The notes under the pieces were generated by a model. The model searched no databases. It saw nothing but the letters and a program-made list of their open reading frames with translations, and had not been told where the DNA came from. From Verrucomicrobiia bacterium (GTDB lineage Bacteria > Verrucomicrobiota > Verrucomicrobiia > Verrucomicrobiales > Akkermansiaceae): a DNA stretch of 64,000 nt. The position numbers and the translations under genes are program-made. Of this stretch, positions 34,794 through 44,600 are shown piece by piece (the stretch's first letter is position 1; the number at the start of each line of letters is the position of its first letter). The stretch spans positions 62,001-126,000 of the forward strand of contig CANHQJ010000004.1 of assembly GCA_947462875.1 (NCBI GenBank), in the 5' to 3' direction.

Positions 34794-36230
34794 TCATATA
34801 GATTCGGGGAACTCAAGAGGTTTGTAATCAAATGCCTCGAGCTTTGTTTTCCTAAGAGCAAGCGTCTCATGAAATTCTTGTGCCTCAATATCCTTGAAGA
34901 AAGGAGCATCAGGTGCAAGATCCCTAACTGCACTTTCGACATCATCCAGGGTCACACGAAAAAATTCCTTCCGAAAGTTTGTTACATTGATTCTGCTGTC
35001 GGCAAATTTTAGATGTAAAGCGCGTTCTAATGCTGGTGCATCTTCACTGTAAATGATAGCATGTGTGTCGAAGATAAATGGAACACTTGCATCGCCTAAT
35101 TCACGCACACGATCTTGCGGATCTAGTCGCCGTGTTAGGCCAATTTTAATGACGTCTGAGCCGAAGGATCCGATATTGGATATGATGTATACATATCCGG
35201 ATTTTGTAAGTTGAGCCATAGATTTTGCTCGTTCCGCTTTTTCATGCGCAGCAGCGAGATCCCTTTCTAGCATTTCGATCTTTTGAGTGTATTGTTCGAG
35301 TTTAGAACCTTCGTGATTTCCGGCTTCTATTCTGGCTTTTTCAAGAAGCTTAGCGAATTTTGATTCCTCACGCTCTGCATCTTCAATATCACGTAGTAGT
35401 TTTTGCTCTTCACGTGCAGCACGCGCCGATTCTGCTTTCTCCTCTTTTTCGAATTTTAATTTTTCTCTGTACTCGTGGGTGAGACGAAGTTCTTGAAGTT
35501 TAAGGTTGAAATAGCCATCGGTGATTTTAATGGCATTTGTTTCGTTTAGTTTGTTGATTTGATCACGAACGAGATAAAGACGTTTTTCCATGGCGGCAGC
35601 ATTGTTCCAACGAGTATTGGAGATTGCTGCGTCACATTCCCCATTTAATGCCCTAAGCGTTAGACGTATGTTTCGATCTGTCATCGCTTTTCCTTTTGCT
35701 TTACTGCCTGTTAGTAGCCATTCGGTCTCACAAATGACTGCCGTTTTTTCAGATATTCTTGCTTTCTGTCTAGAACGCACATCTTCAATTGCTTTCTTGA
35801 AAGCTTCGCTATCACTATAGTCGAAATGTGGTTGATAGATTCCGACCTCGGCAAATGCCATTCTTTCGTCTATGATGGCGACTTCATGGGAGAGTTTGTT
35901 AAAAATCTCTTTTTTGTCGTAATATTGCTTCTTCAGACTAGTTAACTCTCCAAGCAATTTTTCTTTTTGCGCCTCAATTTCTGCTAAATTGATTTTATGA
36001 TTTTCTTGAATTTTTGATATTTCATCTTCGATTTCGATGATGTGCCTAAACCTTGCTTCAGTTGCTGACCGGTATTCGAATTCGCTTTGTAATGATTTTC
36101 CCAAGTCGGAAATTTTTTGTGTTTGATTTCCGGAAATCGTTTTGAGGAGTGCGTTTTTTTTCGTGGTGAAAATTAATCCCGCAATACTCGCGGTAATAAG
36201 AATGATTAGTAATATTTCTAGAAGAGTCAT
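34794..36230 (-). CDS. Membrane-anchored DUF4041/GIY-YIG nuclease, SNIPE-like
   Basis: 478 residues from ATG 36230; a GTG start at 36266 would add 12. The N-terminus is one membrane helix (about 3-22) followed by coiled coil (about 30-115), a DUF4041-like domain (about 120-250: GIYQPHFDYSDSEAFKKAIEDVRSRQKARISEKTA), another charged coil (about 260-345) and a C-terminal GIY-YIG nuclease of the T5orf172/MUG113 kind: GYVYIISN, VIKIGLTRR, and the catalytic Glu in LERALHLKF. Membrane anchor plus DUF4041 plus GIY-YIG is the layout reported for SNIPE, which cuts phage DNA during injection. The gene is markedly AT-rich compared with all neighbours and stands alone, as expected for an acquired defence gene. 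Function here is inferred. Confidence 0.85.
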   Translation of the reverse strand: MTLLEILLIILITASIAGLIFTTKKNALLKTISGNQTQKISDLGKSLQSEFEYRSATEARFRHIIEIEDEISKIQENHKINLAEIEAQKEKLLGELTSLKKQYYDKKEIFNKLSHEVAIIDERMAFAEVGIYQPHFDYSDSEAFKKAIEDVRSRQKARISEKTAVICETEWLLTGSKAKGKAMTDRNIRLTLRALNGECDAAISNTRWNNAAAMEKRLYLVRDQINKLNETNAIKITDGYFNLKLQELRLTHEYREKLKFEKEEKAESARAAREEQKLLRDIEDAEREESKFAKLLEKARIEAGNHEGSKLEQYTQKIEMLERDLAAAHEKAERAKSMAQLTKSGYVYIISNIGSFGSDVIKIGLTRRLDPQDRVRELGDASVPFIFDTHAIIYSEDAPALERALHLKFADSRINVTNFRKEFFRVTLDDVESAVRDLAPDAPFFKDIEAQEFHETLALRKTKLEAFDYKPLEFPESI

Positions 36231-36275
36231 TCGATTGGAATTATTAATTTTTACAGAATAAAACACACATTTCTA

Positions 36276-37196
36276 TCAAATTTTCCGCGCCGTCGCCACC
36301 AGCGTCTGCAGCTTCGGTGCTTTGGTTTCGCGATCGACGATGGAGGTTTCCACTTCTTGGAAGCCGGCTTGTTCCAGCCACTCGGCGAGTTCGCCTTCGG
36401 GGAAGCCGAGCCAGCGGTCGGAGTAGAGTTCGTGGGCTTTGGTGAAGCTGTGTTTGGCGAGATCGAGAATCAGCAATCGACCGCCGGGTTTGAGAATCCG
36501 ATAGGCCTCGGCGATGGCGCGCGCTGGTTCCTCGGCGTGGTGCAGCGCCTGGCTGAGGATGGCGAGATCGACGCTGGCATCGTCAATCGGCACGTCTTCG
36601 ATTTCGCCGAGGCGGAATTCCAGATTCGGCAACTCGTGTTGCAGCGCGAGGTTTTTTCCGAACTCAACCATTTTGGGTGAGATGTCGATGGCGATCACGT
36701 GCTTCGCGCGCTGGGCGAGCAGTTGCGAGAGTGTGCCTTCGCCCGCGCCGAGGTCGGCTACGACGTCGTAGTTCAGCACCTTCAGCAAGGCTTCGGCGAG
36801 GCCTTTCCACGAGCGACCCGGCACGTAGTTCTTGCCGAATTTCCCGGCGAGCTCATCGAAATAGGCGCGGGCCTTGTCCTTGCGCTTGCGGTTGAGGTGG
36901 CGCAGGGCGGCGAGGTCCTTGGCGGATTCGGGTAGCTCCGATGCGGCACTCTGGGCGATGGCCAGTAGCTCCTGTGGCAGCTCGGCCTGGTAGATGTTGT
37001 TTTTTCCCGAGCGCTGATCGGTCACCAGTCCCTCCTGTTTCAATAAGGACAGCTGCGTGGAAATGCGGCTCTGGCCCATGCCGAGAATTTCCTGCAGCTC
37101 CACCACCGACAGCGGATGGCTATGCAGCAACAAGACGATGCGCAAGCGTGTGGGGTCGGCGAGAAGTTTCAGGCATTTCAAGGTTGACAGTTTCAT
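36276..37196 (-). CDS. ArsR-type regulator fused to SAM methyltransferase (SahR-like)
   Basis: 306 residues. Residues 1-95 are an ArsR-type winged helix ([50 protein letters not shown]). After a helical linker, residues 130-306 form a class I SAM-binding domain: [60 protein letters not shown]. This two-domain form is that of SahR, a regulator of the SAM cycle that senses S-adenosylhomocysteine. It is divergent from metK and ahcY, the expected targets. ATG 37196 is chosen; the open frame on to 38369 runs antisense through metK. Ligand is inferred. Confidence 0.88.
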   Translation of the reverse strand: MKLSTLKCLKLLADPTRLRIVLLLHSHPLSVVELQEILGMGQSRISTQLSLLKQEGLVTDQRSGKNNIYQAELPQELLAIAQSAASELPESAKDLAALRHLNRKRKDKARAYFDELAGKFGKNYVPGRSWKGLAEALLKVLNYDVVADLGAGEGTLSQLLAQRAKHVIAIDISPKMVEFGKNLALQHELPNLEFRLGEIEDVPIDDASVDLAILSQALHHAEEPARAIAEAYRILKPGGRLLILDLAKHSFTKAHELYSDRWLGFPEGELAEWLEQAGFQEVETSIVDRETKAPKLQTLVATARKI

Positions 37197-37206
37197 CTTG
37201 TGCGTG

Positions 37207-37236
37207 ATTGTATCAACGCATCGCGATTTGACGATA
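37207..37236. promoter_or_regulatory. Candidate SAH-regulator promoter and operator
   Basis: For the regulator gene, TCGTCA (37234-37229) and TACAAT (37212-37207) on the minus strand are 16 bases apart. Between them lies a perfect ATCGCGAT palindrome (37220-37227). Outer TATC (37211-37214) and GATA (37233-37236) are symmetric about the same centre at 37223.5, giving a 26-base dyad with 18 symmetric positions. Its place between divergent sahR-like and metK genes fits autoregulation and control of metK. Binding is untested. Confidence 0.5.
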
Positions 37237-37250
37237 CGAAAATTAGAATT

Positions 37251-38444
37251 ATGAGCCGTTACATTTTTTCCTCCGAATCCGTGGGTGAAGGGCATCCTGA
37301 CAAAGTGGCCGACACCATTTCCGATGCCATCCTCGATGCGTGCCTGGCCGTCGATCCGCACAGCCGCGTGGCCTGCGAGACCTTTGTGAAAAGCAATGTC
37401 GTCGTCGTGGGTGGTGAGATCACCATTCCGAAGATCGGCCAGAAGTCGATCGGCGAAGCGATCAACATCGACAAGATCATCCGTGATGCCGTGCGCGGTA
37501 TCGGTTATGTGAACAGCGACGACGTTTTCCACGCCGACCAGATTTTCATCAACAATTACCTCACCACCCAATCGCCTGACATCGCGCAGGGCGTGGATGC
37601 GAAAAAGGCCAAGGGCAAAAAACACGCCGAGCAAGGAGCGGGGGACCAGGGCATCATGTTCGGTTATGCCTGCAACGAGACTGCCGAGCTCATGCCCGCG
37701 CCCATCATGTATGCGCATTTGTTGGGTCGTGAGCTGACGAAAGTCCGCAAAGCCGGCAAGGTTGCCAAGTGGCTGCGCCCGGATGCCAAATCGCAGGTTT
37801 CCGTCGAATACGTCGATGGCAAGCCGACGCGCATCGTCAACGTGGTGATTTCCACGCAGCATGCGGCCTCGGTGGAGCACGCGGAGATTGAAAAATTCTG
37901 CATCGCGCTGATCAAGCGGGTGTTGCCGAAAAACATGCTGACCAAAGATACCGAGTATCTGATCAACCCGACGGGCAAGTTCGTCATCGGCGGTCCTCAG
38001 GGCGATAGCGGTCTCACGGGTCGCAAGATCATCGTCGATACTTACGGCGGCATGGGTCGTCACGGTGGCGGTGCTTTCTCCGGCAAGGACCCTTCCAAGG
38101 TCGATCGCAGTGCTGCTTACATGGGTCGCTGGGTCGCGAAAAACGTGGTCGCCGCCGGTCTGGCCGCGAAGTGCGAAATCCAATTTGCGTATGCCATCGG
38201 CCATCCACTGCCCGTGAGCGTGCATGTGGATACCTTCGGCACTGGCACGAAGCCTGATGCCGCCATCCTCGCCGCCGTGCTGAAAGTTTTCTCCTTCAAG
38301 CCCGCCGACATTGTCAAGCAGCTCAACCTGCTGCGCCCGATCTACTCCAAGTCCACGAACTACGGCCACTTCGGCAAAGACGATGCGGATCTCACCTGGG
38401 AGCGCACGGACAAGGTGGAGGCGCTGAAGAAGGCAGTGAAGTAG
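37251..38444 (+). CDS. metK: S-adenosylmethionine synthetase
   Basis: 397 residues, normal length. It makes SAM from methionine and ATP. Signatures: [46 protein letters not shown], and the P-loop-like [26 protein letters not shown] 37251 is chosen because the family begins a few residues before IFSSESV; the reading from 37200 covers the candidate operator. Only 54 bases separate it from the divergent regulator, which leaves no room for a SAM riboswitch. ahcY lies downstream beyond the S23 insert. Confidence 0.96.
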   Translation: MSRYIFSSESVGEGHPDKVADTISDAILDACLAVDPHSRVACETFVKSNVVVVGGEITIPKIGQKSIGEAINIDKIIRDAVRGIGYVNSDDVFHADQIFINNYLTTQSPDIAQGVDAKKAKGKKHAEQGAGDQGIMFGYACNETAELMPAPIMYAHLLGRELTKVRKAGKVAKWLRPDAKSQVSVEYVDGKPTRIVNVVISTQHAASVEHAEIEKFCIALIKRVLPKNMLTKDTEYLINPTGKFVIGGPQGDSGLTGRKIIVDTYGGMGRHGGGAFSGKDPSKVDRSAAYMGRWVAKNVVAAGLAAKCEIQFAYAIGHPLPVSVHVDTFGTGTKPDAAILAAVLKVFSFKPADIVKQLNLLRPIYSKSTNYGHFGKDDADLTWERTDKVEALKKAVK

Positions 38445-38457
38445 ATTGTCAGATGAT

Positions 38458-38480
38458 CAGACATAAGACGTAAGACTTGA
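38458..38480 (+). repeat. Left arm of 23-bp inverted repeat flanking the S23 gene
   Basis: The 23 bases pair with 38931-38953 at 22 of 23 positions in inverted orientation (mismatch at the 13th base). The arm itself contains a short direct repeat of the AAGACNTAAGAC kind. It starts 13 bases after the metK stop. Confidence 0.85.
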
Positions 38481-38506
38481 ATGATTCAACCAAATCGATT
38501 CCGCAT

Positions 38507-38893
38507 ATGGCACATCATCATTTTGAAGAATTGGAGATTTGGAAAAGAAGCTCTCGTCTTGCGGTTTCGGTGCTGCTTTTGACGGAAAAAATTTCTCTTT
38601 ATGCTTTGCGCGATCAGATGTCACGAAGCTCGATTTCCGTGCCTTCGAATATTGCCGAAGGTGCGGAGCGAGATAGCGACAAGGAGTTCCGTAGATTTTT
38701 GTCCATTGCCAAAGGTTCGCTCGCTGAGCTACGCACGCAACTTTACATCGCAGTCAAAGCGGAGATTCTAACTACGGATGAAGTCACACCTCTAATCGCA
38801 GAAACCAGAGAGCTTGCGGCTATGATTCAAGCATTTCGCAAACGTCTTGGCGGCGATGGATTCATCAACAAAATCGTATCACTTTTTATCTAA
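38507..38893 (+). CDS. Four-helix-bundle protein of the S23 (23S rRNA intervening sequence) family
   Basis: 128 residues from ATG 38507. It carries the family signature: FEELEIWKRSSRLAVSV at the start, LRDQMSRSSISVPSNIAEGAERDSDKEFRRFLSIAKGSLAELRTQLYIAVKAEI in the middle, and a final helix. Four amphipathic helices are predicted. The family is best known from intervening sequences in 23S rRNA genes, where the gene sits in an inverted repeat. Here gene plus 23-bp inverted repeat (38458-38953) sits between metK and ahcY. Lower GC than both neighbours supports insertion. Biochemical role of the protein is unknown. Confidence 0.9.
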   Translation: MAHHHFEELEIWKRSSRLAVSVLLLTEKISLYALRDQMSRSSISVPSNIAEGAERDSDKEFRRFLSIAKGSLAELRTQLYIAVKAEILTTDEVTPLIAETRELAAMIQAFRKRLGGDGFINKIVSLFI

Positions 38894-38930
38894 CCAACGA
38901 ACAAACAACAAAACACGCTGATTAGCAGAC

Positions 38931-38953
38931 TCAAGTCTTATGTCTTATGTCTG
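38931..38953 (-). repeat. Right arm of 23-bp inverted repeat flanking the S23 gene
   Basis: Inverted copy of 38458-38480 with one mismatch. It ends inside the first codons of the longest ahcY reading (ATG 38947), so that ATG belongs to the element rather than to native ahcY. Confidence 0.85.
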
Positions 38954-38973
38954 AAAATCTTACCTCTACCAAC

Positions 38974-40380
38974 ATGAACGACTACAAAGTACGCGACATC
39001 GGCCTCGCAGAATTCGGCCGCAAGGAAATCGACATCGCTGAGCACGAAATGCCCGGCCTGATGGCAACACGGGAAAAATATGGCAAGGAAAAGCCGCTGC
39101 AAGGCGTGCGCATCATGGGCTCGCTGCACATGACGATTCAGACCGCCGTGTTGATCGAAACCCTTGTGGATCTCGGCGCGGAAGTGCGCTGGGTGAGCTG
39201 CAACATTTTCTCCACGCAGGATCACGCCGCCGCAGCGATTGCCGCCCGTGGCATTCCGGTGTTCGCTTGGAAAGGTGAGACACTGGAAGAGTATTGGTGG
39301 TGCACGTGGAAAGCGCTCGTCAATCCACAAGGCCTCGGACCACAGTTGATCGTCGATGACGGTGGCGACGCGACCTTGCTGATTCACAAAGGCTATGAGC
39401 TGGAAAACGGTTCTGATTGGGTCACCACTCCTTCCGGCAGCCATGAAGAACAAGTCATCAAAGACCTGCTCAAACAAATCCACAAGGACCAGCCCGGCAT
39501 TTTCCACGAGATCGTGAAGGAATGGAAAGGTGTTTCGGAAGAAACCACCACCGGCGTGCATCGTCTCTATCAAATGGCAAAAGCCGGTACCTTGCTTGTG
39601 CCCGCGATCAACGTGAACGACTCGGTGACGAAGTCGAAGTTCGACAACCTCTACGGTTGCCGCGAGTCGCTCGTGGATGGCATCAAGCGCGCCACCGACG
39701 TGATGATCTCCGGCAAGGTCGGCGTGGTCTGCGGCTACGGCGATGTCGGTAAAGGTTGCGCGCAAGCCCTGCGCGGACAAGGCGCTCAGGTCGTCGTGAC
39801 CGAAGTCGATCCCATCTGCGCGCTGCAAGCCGCGATGGAAGGCTTCCGCGTATTGACCGTGGAAGACACCCTCGGCTGGGGCGACATCTACGTGACCACC
39901 ACCGGCAACAAGGACATCATCCGCCTCGAGCACATGGAGAAAATGAAGGACCAGGCCATCGTCTGCAACATCGGTCACTTCGATAACGAAATCCAGATCG
40001 ACAAGCTCGACAAAGCGCCTGGTGTGACCAAGCTCAACATCAAACCACAGGTGGACAAGTACACCTTCCCAGCAGGCAACTGCATCTACATGCTGGCCGA
40101 AGGACGTCTGGTCAACCTCGGTTGCGCCACCGGTCACCCGAGCTTCGTGATGTCGAACAGCTTCACCAACCAGACGCTGGCGCAAATCGATTTGTGGAAA
40201 AACAAAGACGTTTATAAAGCTGGTCAAGTCACCGTGCTTCCGAAACACCTCGACGAAGAAGTCGCCCGCCTGCACCTCGCCAAGATCGGGGCCAAGCTGA
40301 CCAAGCTCACGCCCGATCAGGCCGACTACATCGGCGTCTCCCCCGAAGGCCCCTTCAAGGCGGAGCACTACCGCTACTAA
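38974..40380 (+). CDS. ahcY: Adenosylhomocysteinase (SAH hydrolase)
   Basis: 468 residues from ATG 38974. It splits SAH to adenosine and homocysteine and uses bound NAD. Motifs: [27 protein letters not shown] at the start, [15 protein letters not shown], the NAD site [49 protein letters not shown], and the C-terminal KAEHYRY with the conserved Lys and Tyr. A longer reading from 38947 starts within the right inverted-repeat arm and adds nine residues; it may be the start now used. Part of the SAM cycle with metK and the SahR-like regulator. A strong terminator follows. Confidence 0.95.
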   Translation: MNDYKVRDIGLAEFGRKEIDIAEHEMPGLMATREKYGKEKPLQGVRIMGSLHMTIQTAVLIETLVDLGAEVRWVSCNIFSTQDHAAAAIAARGIPVFAWKGETLEEYWWCTWKALVNPQGLGPQLIVDDGGDATLLIHKGYELENGSDWVTTPSGSHEEQVIKDLLKQIHKDQPGIFHEIVKEWKGVSEETTTGVHRLYQMAKAGTLLVPAINVNDSVTKSKFDNLYGCRESLVDGIKRATDVMISGKVGVVCGYGDVGKGCAQALRGQGAQVVVTEVDPICALQAAMEGFRVLTVEDTLGWGDIYVTTTGNKDIIRLEHMEKMKDQAIVCNIGHFDNEIQIDKLDKAPGVTKLNIKPQVDKYTFPAGNCIYMLAEGRLVNLGCATGHPSFVMSNSFTNQTLAQIDLWKNKDVYKAGQVTVLPKHLDEEVARLHLAKIGAKLTKLTPDQADYIGVSPEGPFKAEHYRY

Positions 40381-40424
40381 CCGTGGCGGAGGCGTCCCGC
40401 CTCCCAGCCTTTTATCAACTTCCT

Positions 40425-40458
40425 ACAACCCCGCCCTATCCGGCGGGGTTGTTTTTTC
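40425..40458 (+). terminator. Intrinsic terminator of ahcY
   Basis: ACAACCCCGCC (40425-40435) pairs perfectly with GGCGGGGTTGT (40442-40452), a six-base loop, followed by six T. A smaller GC hairpin (GAGGCG-tcc-CGCCTC) precedes it at about 40389-40403. Confidence 0.9.
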
Positions 40459-40465
40459 TTCTTCA

Positions 40466-41030
40466 TCACTCTTCCGCCCGCAACCGCAAGAACAACCTTC
40501 CCTCAACAGCAAGTGTTCGCGGGATTCGGATCTCCACCTTGTCGATACCGTTGCCGTAAAAGTCCGCTTCGTTCGCAATCGTCACGCCATTGACACCTGC
40601 TTGTGCCGTGTTCCAAGTCGGAGAAAGATCACTGTTGTATTGCACGATCACAGGCAGGTAGCGCGCGGCGGCGACACGGCGATGGACAAAAATCACATGT
40701 TCTTGCGTGAGAAGCGGCGTGTTTTCTCCCGGTGTCAAAGGATCGGGGAAACCCGGACGCGGATCGCGGCCCATGATAAACTCGATGCCGTTCGGCACGC
40801 CATCGCCAGGGTTTCCGTGCTGCTGAGGAATTGCCTATTGTCGTTGAGCGTGAGAGTTCCCGCCGCATTGCCGGGCGCGATTCGCGCGGCATTCGCCAGG
40901 GTCGCCGAACCGCTGATCGTGCCCGCCGCGAGATAGCCGTGATCCACGGAGATCATCGCGCTGCCATTGAGAGTGCCAATACCAAAAAAAGTATCGGTGC
41001 GATTGAAGTACGATGCATTTTGCGTTTCAT
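40466..41030 (-). pseudogene. Decayed secreted beta-strand-repeat protein gene
   Basis: Three pieces of one secreted protein are seen in three different frames. At 41030 an ATG begins a 25-residue signal peptide (MKRKMHRTS..., core APILFLVLALSMAA) that ends at an in-frame TGA. The next frame continues with MISVDHGYLAAGTISGSATLANAARIAPGNAAGTLTLND, typical of beta-strand repeat proteins. A second shift at about 40815 leads into PGDGVPNGIEFIMGRDPR and the C-terminal module ending FLRLRAEE at 40466. Two frame breaks and the very short middle show loss of most of the repeat region. It is a remnant related in type to the giant gene downstream. Confidence 0.7.
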
Positions 41031-41173
41031 AGTGGAATATGCGGATAGTTCCACAAGTTCATTTACCGCGTCGACGAGAAAAAAGATGAATTTTTCGCAT
41101 CATGATGGGCGACCCACAAAAAACGCCGCTCGGAGCGATCCGAACGGCGATTGTCTCTCGAAGAATCGGTGGC

Positions 41174-41290
41174 TTAGGGGGCCAATTGCTGAGCTGTGAG
41201 GCGGATGAAATTTTTCGGATCTACGGCGGCATCGTCTTCGGCGCGGAAGACATGCCATACCCAGTCGCTTCCGATGGCGGCGCCGGTCAG
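41174..41290 (-). pseudogene. C-terminal remnant of another secreted protein
   Basis: On the minus strand a stop-to-stop stretch of 36 codons reads QLTGAAIGSDWVWHVF, then RAEDDAAVDPKNFIRLTAQQLAP and TAA at 41174-41176. The 'NFIRL' ending with preceding 'F-R-A-E-D' is how many verrucomicrobial secreted proteins finish. No start codon or upstream domain remains. It lies just upstream of the other remnant, so this is a small graveyard of secreted-protein genes. Confidence 0.5.
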
Positions 41291-41644
41291 TTGTCATCAA
41301 GAGTCTTGAGCGGCTCCGTGGCAGAGGCAGAGCCGCCCAAACGAGATTTTGTCCCAATCTCACCTCATGAGAATTTTTCCATCAGATTCCGGATGGCCTT
41401 AGGCATTCGGTGTTGTTCATAAAAACAGTGTTTGGAAAAGATTATCTGGCCTATAAAAAATGCAATTTCTGGTCTTTGGAGAAGTCGACGAGACAGCACA
41501 CATGGTTTTTTTCAAAAAATTCTCAATTTTCTATTGCGGCTGCAGCTGTGTATGGTAATTTTTCTGTGTCAGATAATTGCATAGATAATATATTTTTGTT
41601 AGAAAAAACTAACCAAACTCAAAAGCGCCTACCCTACAAATCCC
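41291..41644 (+). promoter_or_regulatory. AT-rich leader of the giant gene
   Basis: About 350 bases without a gene, clearly AT-richer than the surroundings, upstream of the giant gene. It contains TTGCGG...TATGGTAAT at about 41533-41560, which could be a promoter, and a small hairpin GTTAG-aaaaaa-CTAAC at about 41598-41613, 30 bases before the start codon. No convincing Shine-Dalgarno sequence is present. Confidence 0.35.
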
Positions 41645-44600
41645 ATGAAAGCCAAAAAAGCCAACTATCTTCTCCGTCATCTTCTTCATTTCGCAGGACC
41701 TGCGATTTTTGTCACTTGTCTCTCAACAGCCCATGCGCAGAATCGTTTCTGGGATGGAGGCTCGGCAAATATCGCCGGCAACGGGAATGGTGCCAGCGGT
41801 GGTGGCGCAGGAACCTGGAACACGACACTAACGAATTGGGATGAGGGGGCTTCGCCCATGGTAGCATGGAACAATGCCAATTTGAACACGGCGGTATTTG
41901 GCGGAACAGCCGGCACGGTTACCATCAACGCGCCTGTTTCCGCGGGCGGGCTCACGTTCACCGCAGCGGGATACACGATTGCCAGTGGAGCCTCCCCTAA
42001 CGTGCTGACACTGGGTGGCACCTCCGCTACCATCACCACCAGTGCGCTGACCACGGCGCAAAGCACCACAATCAGTGCGATCATTGCAGGCAACTTGACA
42101 GGCGGTCTTACCATCGCATCCAACGGGGACATGACCGCATCGGGCGGCGGTGCCGCAGGGCGCGGTGTGATCTTCAGTGGGACCAACACCTTCACGGGCA
42201 ACATCACGGTGACTTCGGGTCTCTTCAGTCCTGGCGCTGATGGAACTCTGGGTAATGCGGCGAATACCATCACTCTCAACGGCGGCGGTCTGTTGGCTAA
42301 CGTCACGAATACGATCTCTCGAGCTGTGGCTTATGGAGCATCGAATGGCACGATCCGCGTTTACGGCTCTCAAACCCTCACCATGAGCGGAATCCAGAGC
42401 GGCTCCGGAACACTCACGAAAACCGATAGCGGCATCCTCATCCTCTCCAACAGTGCTAATACACGGACTGGCACCAGCACCATCAGCGCGGGTGAACTTC
42501 AGGCTCTCTCCCCCACTGCTGCGGGAACCTACACCACCCTCGGCACCGGCGCGATCACCGCAGCCTCCGGCACCACGCTCCGATTCAGGACCGGCAGCAC
42601 CGCCAACGTGATCACCTACGCGAACGCCATCAACCTGAACGGAGCCACCCTCATCCATGAGGACGGCAATCACACCCTAACCGGGGCCGTCGCTCTCACC
42701 GGCAGCAACACCATCAACGGCATCTGGGCCGGGAAGAACCTCACCCTTTCAGGCGTGATCAGCAGCACAGGTTCCATCATCAAGACCAATGCCTCCGGCC
42801 AGGACACCGTCCTGTCGCTTTCCACGGCTTCCGGTAACAACACCTTCACCGGCGGAGTCACCATCAACGCGGGCGAACTTCGCGGAGTTGTTCCAACCAC
42901 CGCCGCCACCTACACTCCCTTCGGCACCGCAGCAGTAACCGCGAATGCTGGCACCACCCTGCGCGTCTTCACCGGCAGCACCGCGAACGTACTGACGATC
43001 ACCAACGCGATCAACCTCAACAGCGCGACCCTCGCGCACGAGGACGGAAACTTTACCCTCAGCGGCGCCATGGTTCTCAACGGCAACAACACCGTGACCG
43101 GTCGTTATGCCGGGAAAAACCTTACCCTTTCGGGCGCGATCAGCGGACCAGGTTCCATCATCAAGACCAATACCTCCGGCCAGGACACCGTCCTGACGCT
43201 TTCAGGAAACAACACCTTTTTCGGCGGTGTCACCGTCAGTGATGGCAGCGTCCGCGCCAACACCGCCACCGCCCTCGGCAGCGGCGTCTCTATTCTCGTT
43301 CAGAACAACGAGAACCCGGCTGCCCCCAACACCAACACACTGCAGATCGCCGGCGGATTTACCCATGGCACAGGAAGAACCCTCACGCTGCGCAACAACT
43401 CCACGACCAACGTCACAAACGCCAGAGCAGCGGTCGATAACGTCTCAGGCAACAACACCTGGGCTGGCACTATCCTCCTCGATCAGGGCACCAACCAGAC
43501 CATCAGTTCGAGTAGCGGCACCTTCACGATCTCAGGTAATGTCAACCAGTCGGCAACGCCTTCGACTGGCCTGTTTGTCCGAGGCAATGGCACCGGACTT
43601 GTGAGTGGAAACCTGAACCTCGGCTCAGCCGCCCTCTTCAAGACCGATGGTGGCACCTGGACCGTTAGCTCTACCGGCAACACTCACGGCACCATCACCG
43701 TCGCCAACGGGACTCTCGCCGCCGGAGCCACGAACGCCTTTCAGACCTCGAACGCTCTTGTGCTCGGCGAGGGCAATGGGAACAACGGACGCTTCACCAT
43801 CAACACGGGCTTCAGCCAGTCGTTCAGCTCGATCTCCAACAACGCCTCCACCACCGGCTCCCACACCATTGATGGTGCCGGCTCGCTGAACGTCGGCGCA
43901 GGTGGCATGACCCTGACCGTCAATGATGGCACCGCCGTCAACGACATCACCCTGGCCGCTCCGGTCATCGGTTCCGGCACACTCACCAAGGCGGGCGCAG
44001 GAAACCTCGTCTTCAACAGCACCACTGAGGGTCCCCTCCTCCTGAGCGCCGGTACCCTCAGCGGCACCGGCACCGCCTCGTCAATCACCACTGCGGCAGG
44101 CACGACCCTCACTCCGGGATCCGCCACCACCGTCGGCACCCTGACCACCTCCAGTCTGGCGCTCGTGGATGGCACGGTCGCCGTTAATCTCGGCAATTCC
44201 GGCACCGACGTAATCAGCGTCACCGCCGCGAACGGCCTGACCCAGAGCGGCAGCACCGTGATCTCCGTGACTCCGAACGGTGCCATCAATACCGCCTCCA
44301 CCTTCTACCCGATCTTCGCCTACTCCGGCACCGCTCCCTCCACCGCAGGATTCAGCGTCACCGGCCTGCCTCCACGCGCGGCAGCAACCGTGACCGACAA
44401 CGGCAGTGGTCTCATCGGCATCACTGCCAGCAATGACCGGGTCAAATGGACCGGCGTCACCAATGGAACCTGGGACATCAACACCACCGCCAACTGGCTG
44501 ACCGTCGTCGGCGCAGCCGCCGTAACCTACCTCCAGAATGACGACCTTCTCTTCGACGATTCCGGAATCAATACCAACATCACCCTTGGAACCACGGTGA

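Noticed and set aside
37197-37250. SAM riboswitch before metK
   Set aside because: Only 54 bases separate the divergent start codons, too short for any known SAM riboswitch; a protein operator explains the symmetry better.
37197-38369. Extension of the SahR-like frame through metK
   Set aside because: It is antisense to metK, and the ArsR domain begins exactly at ATG 37196.
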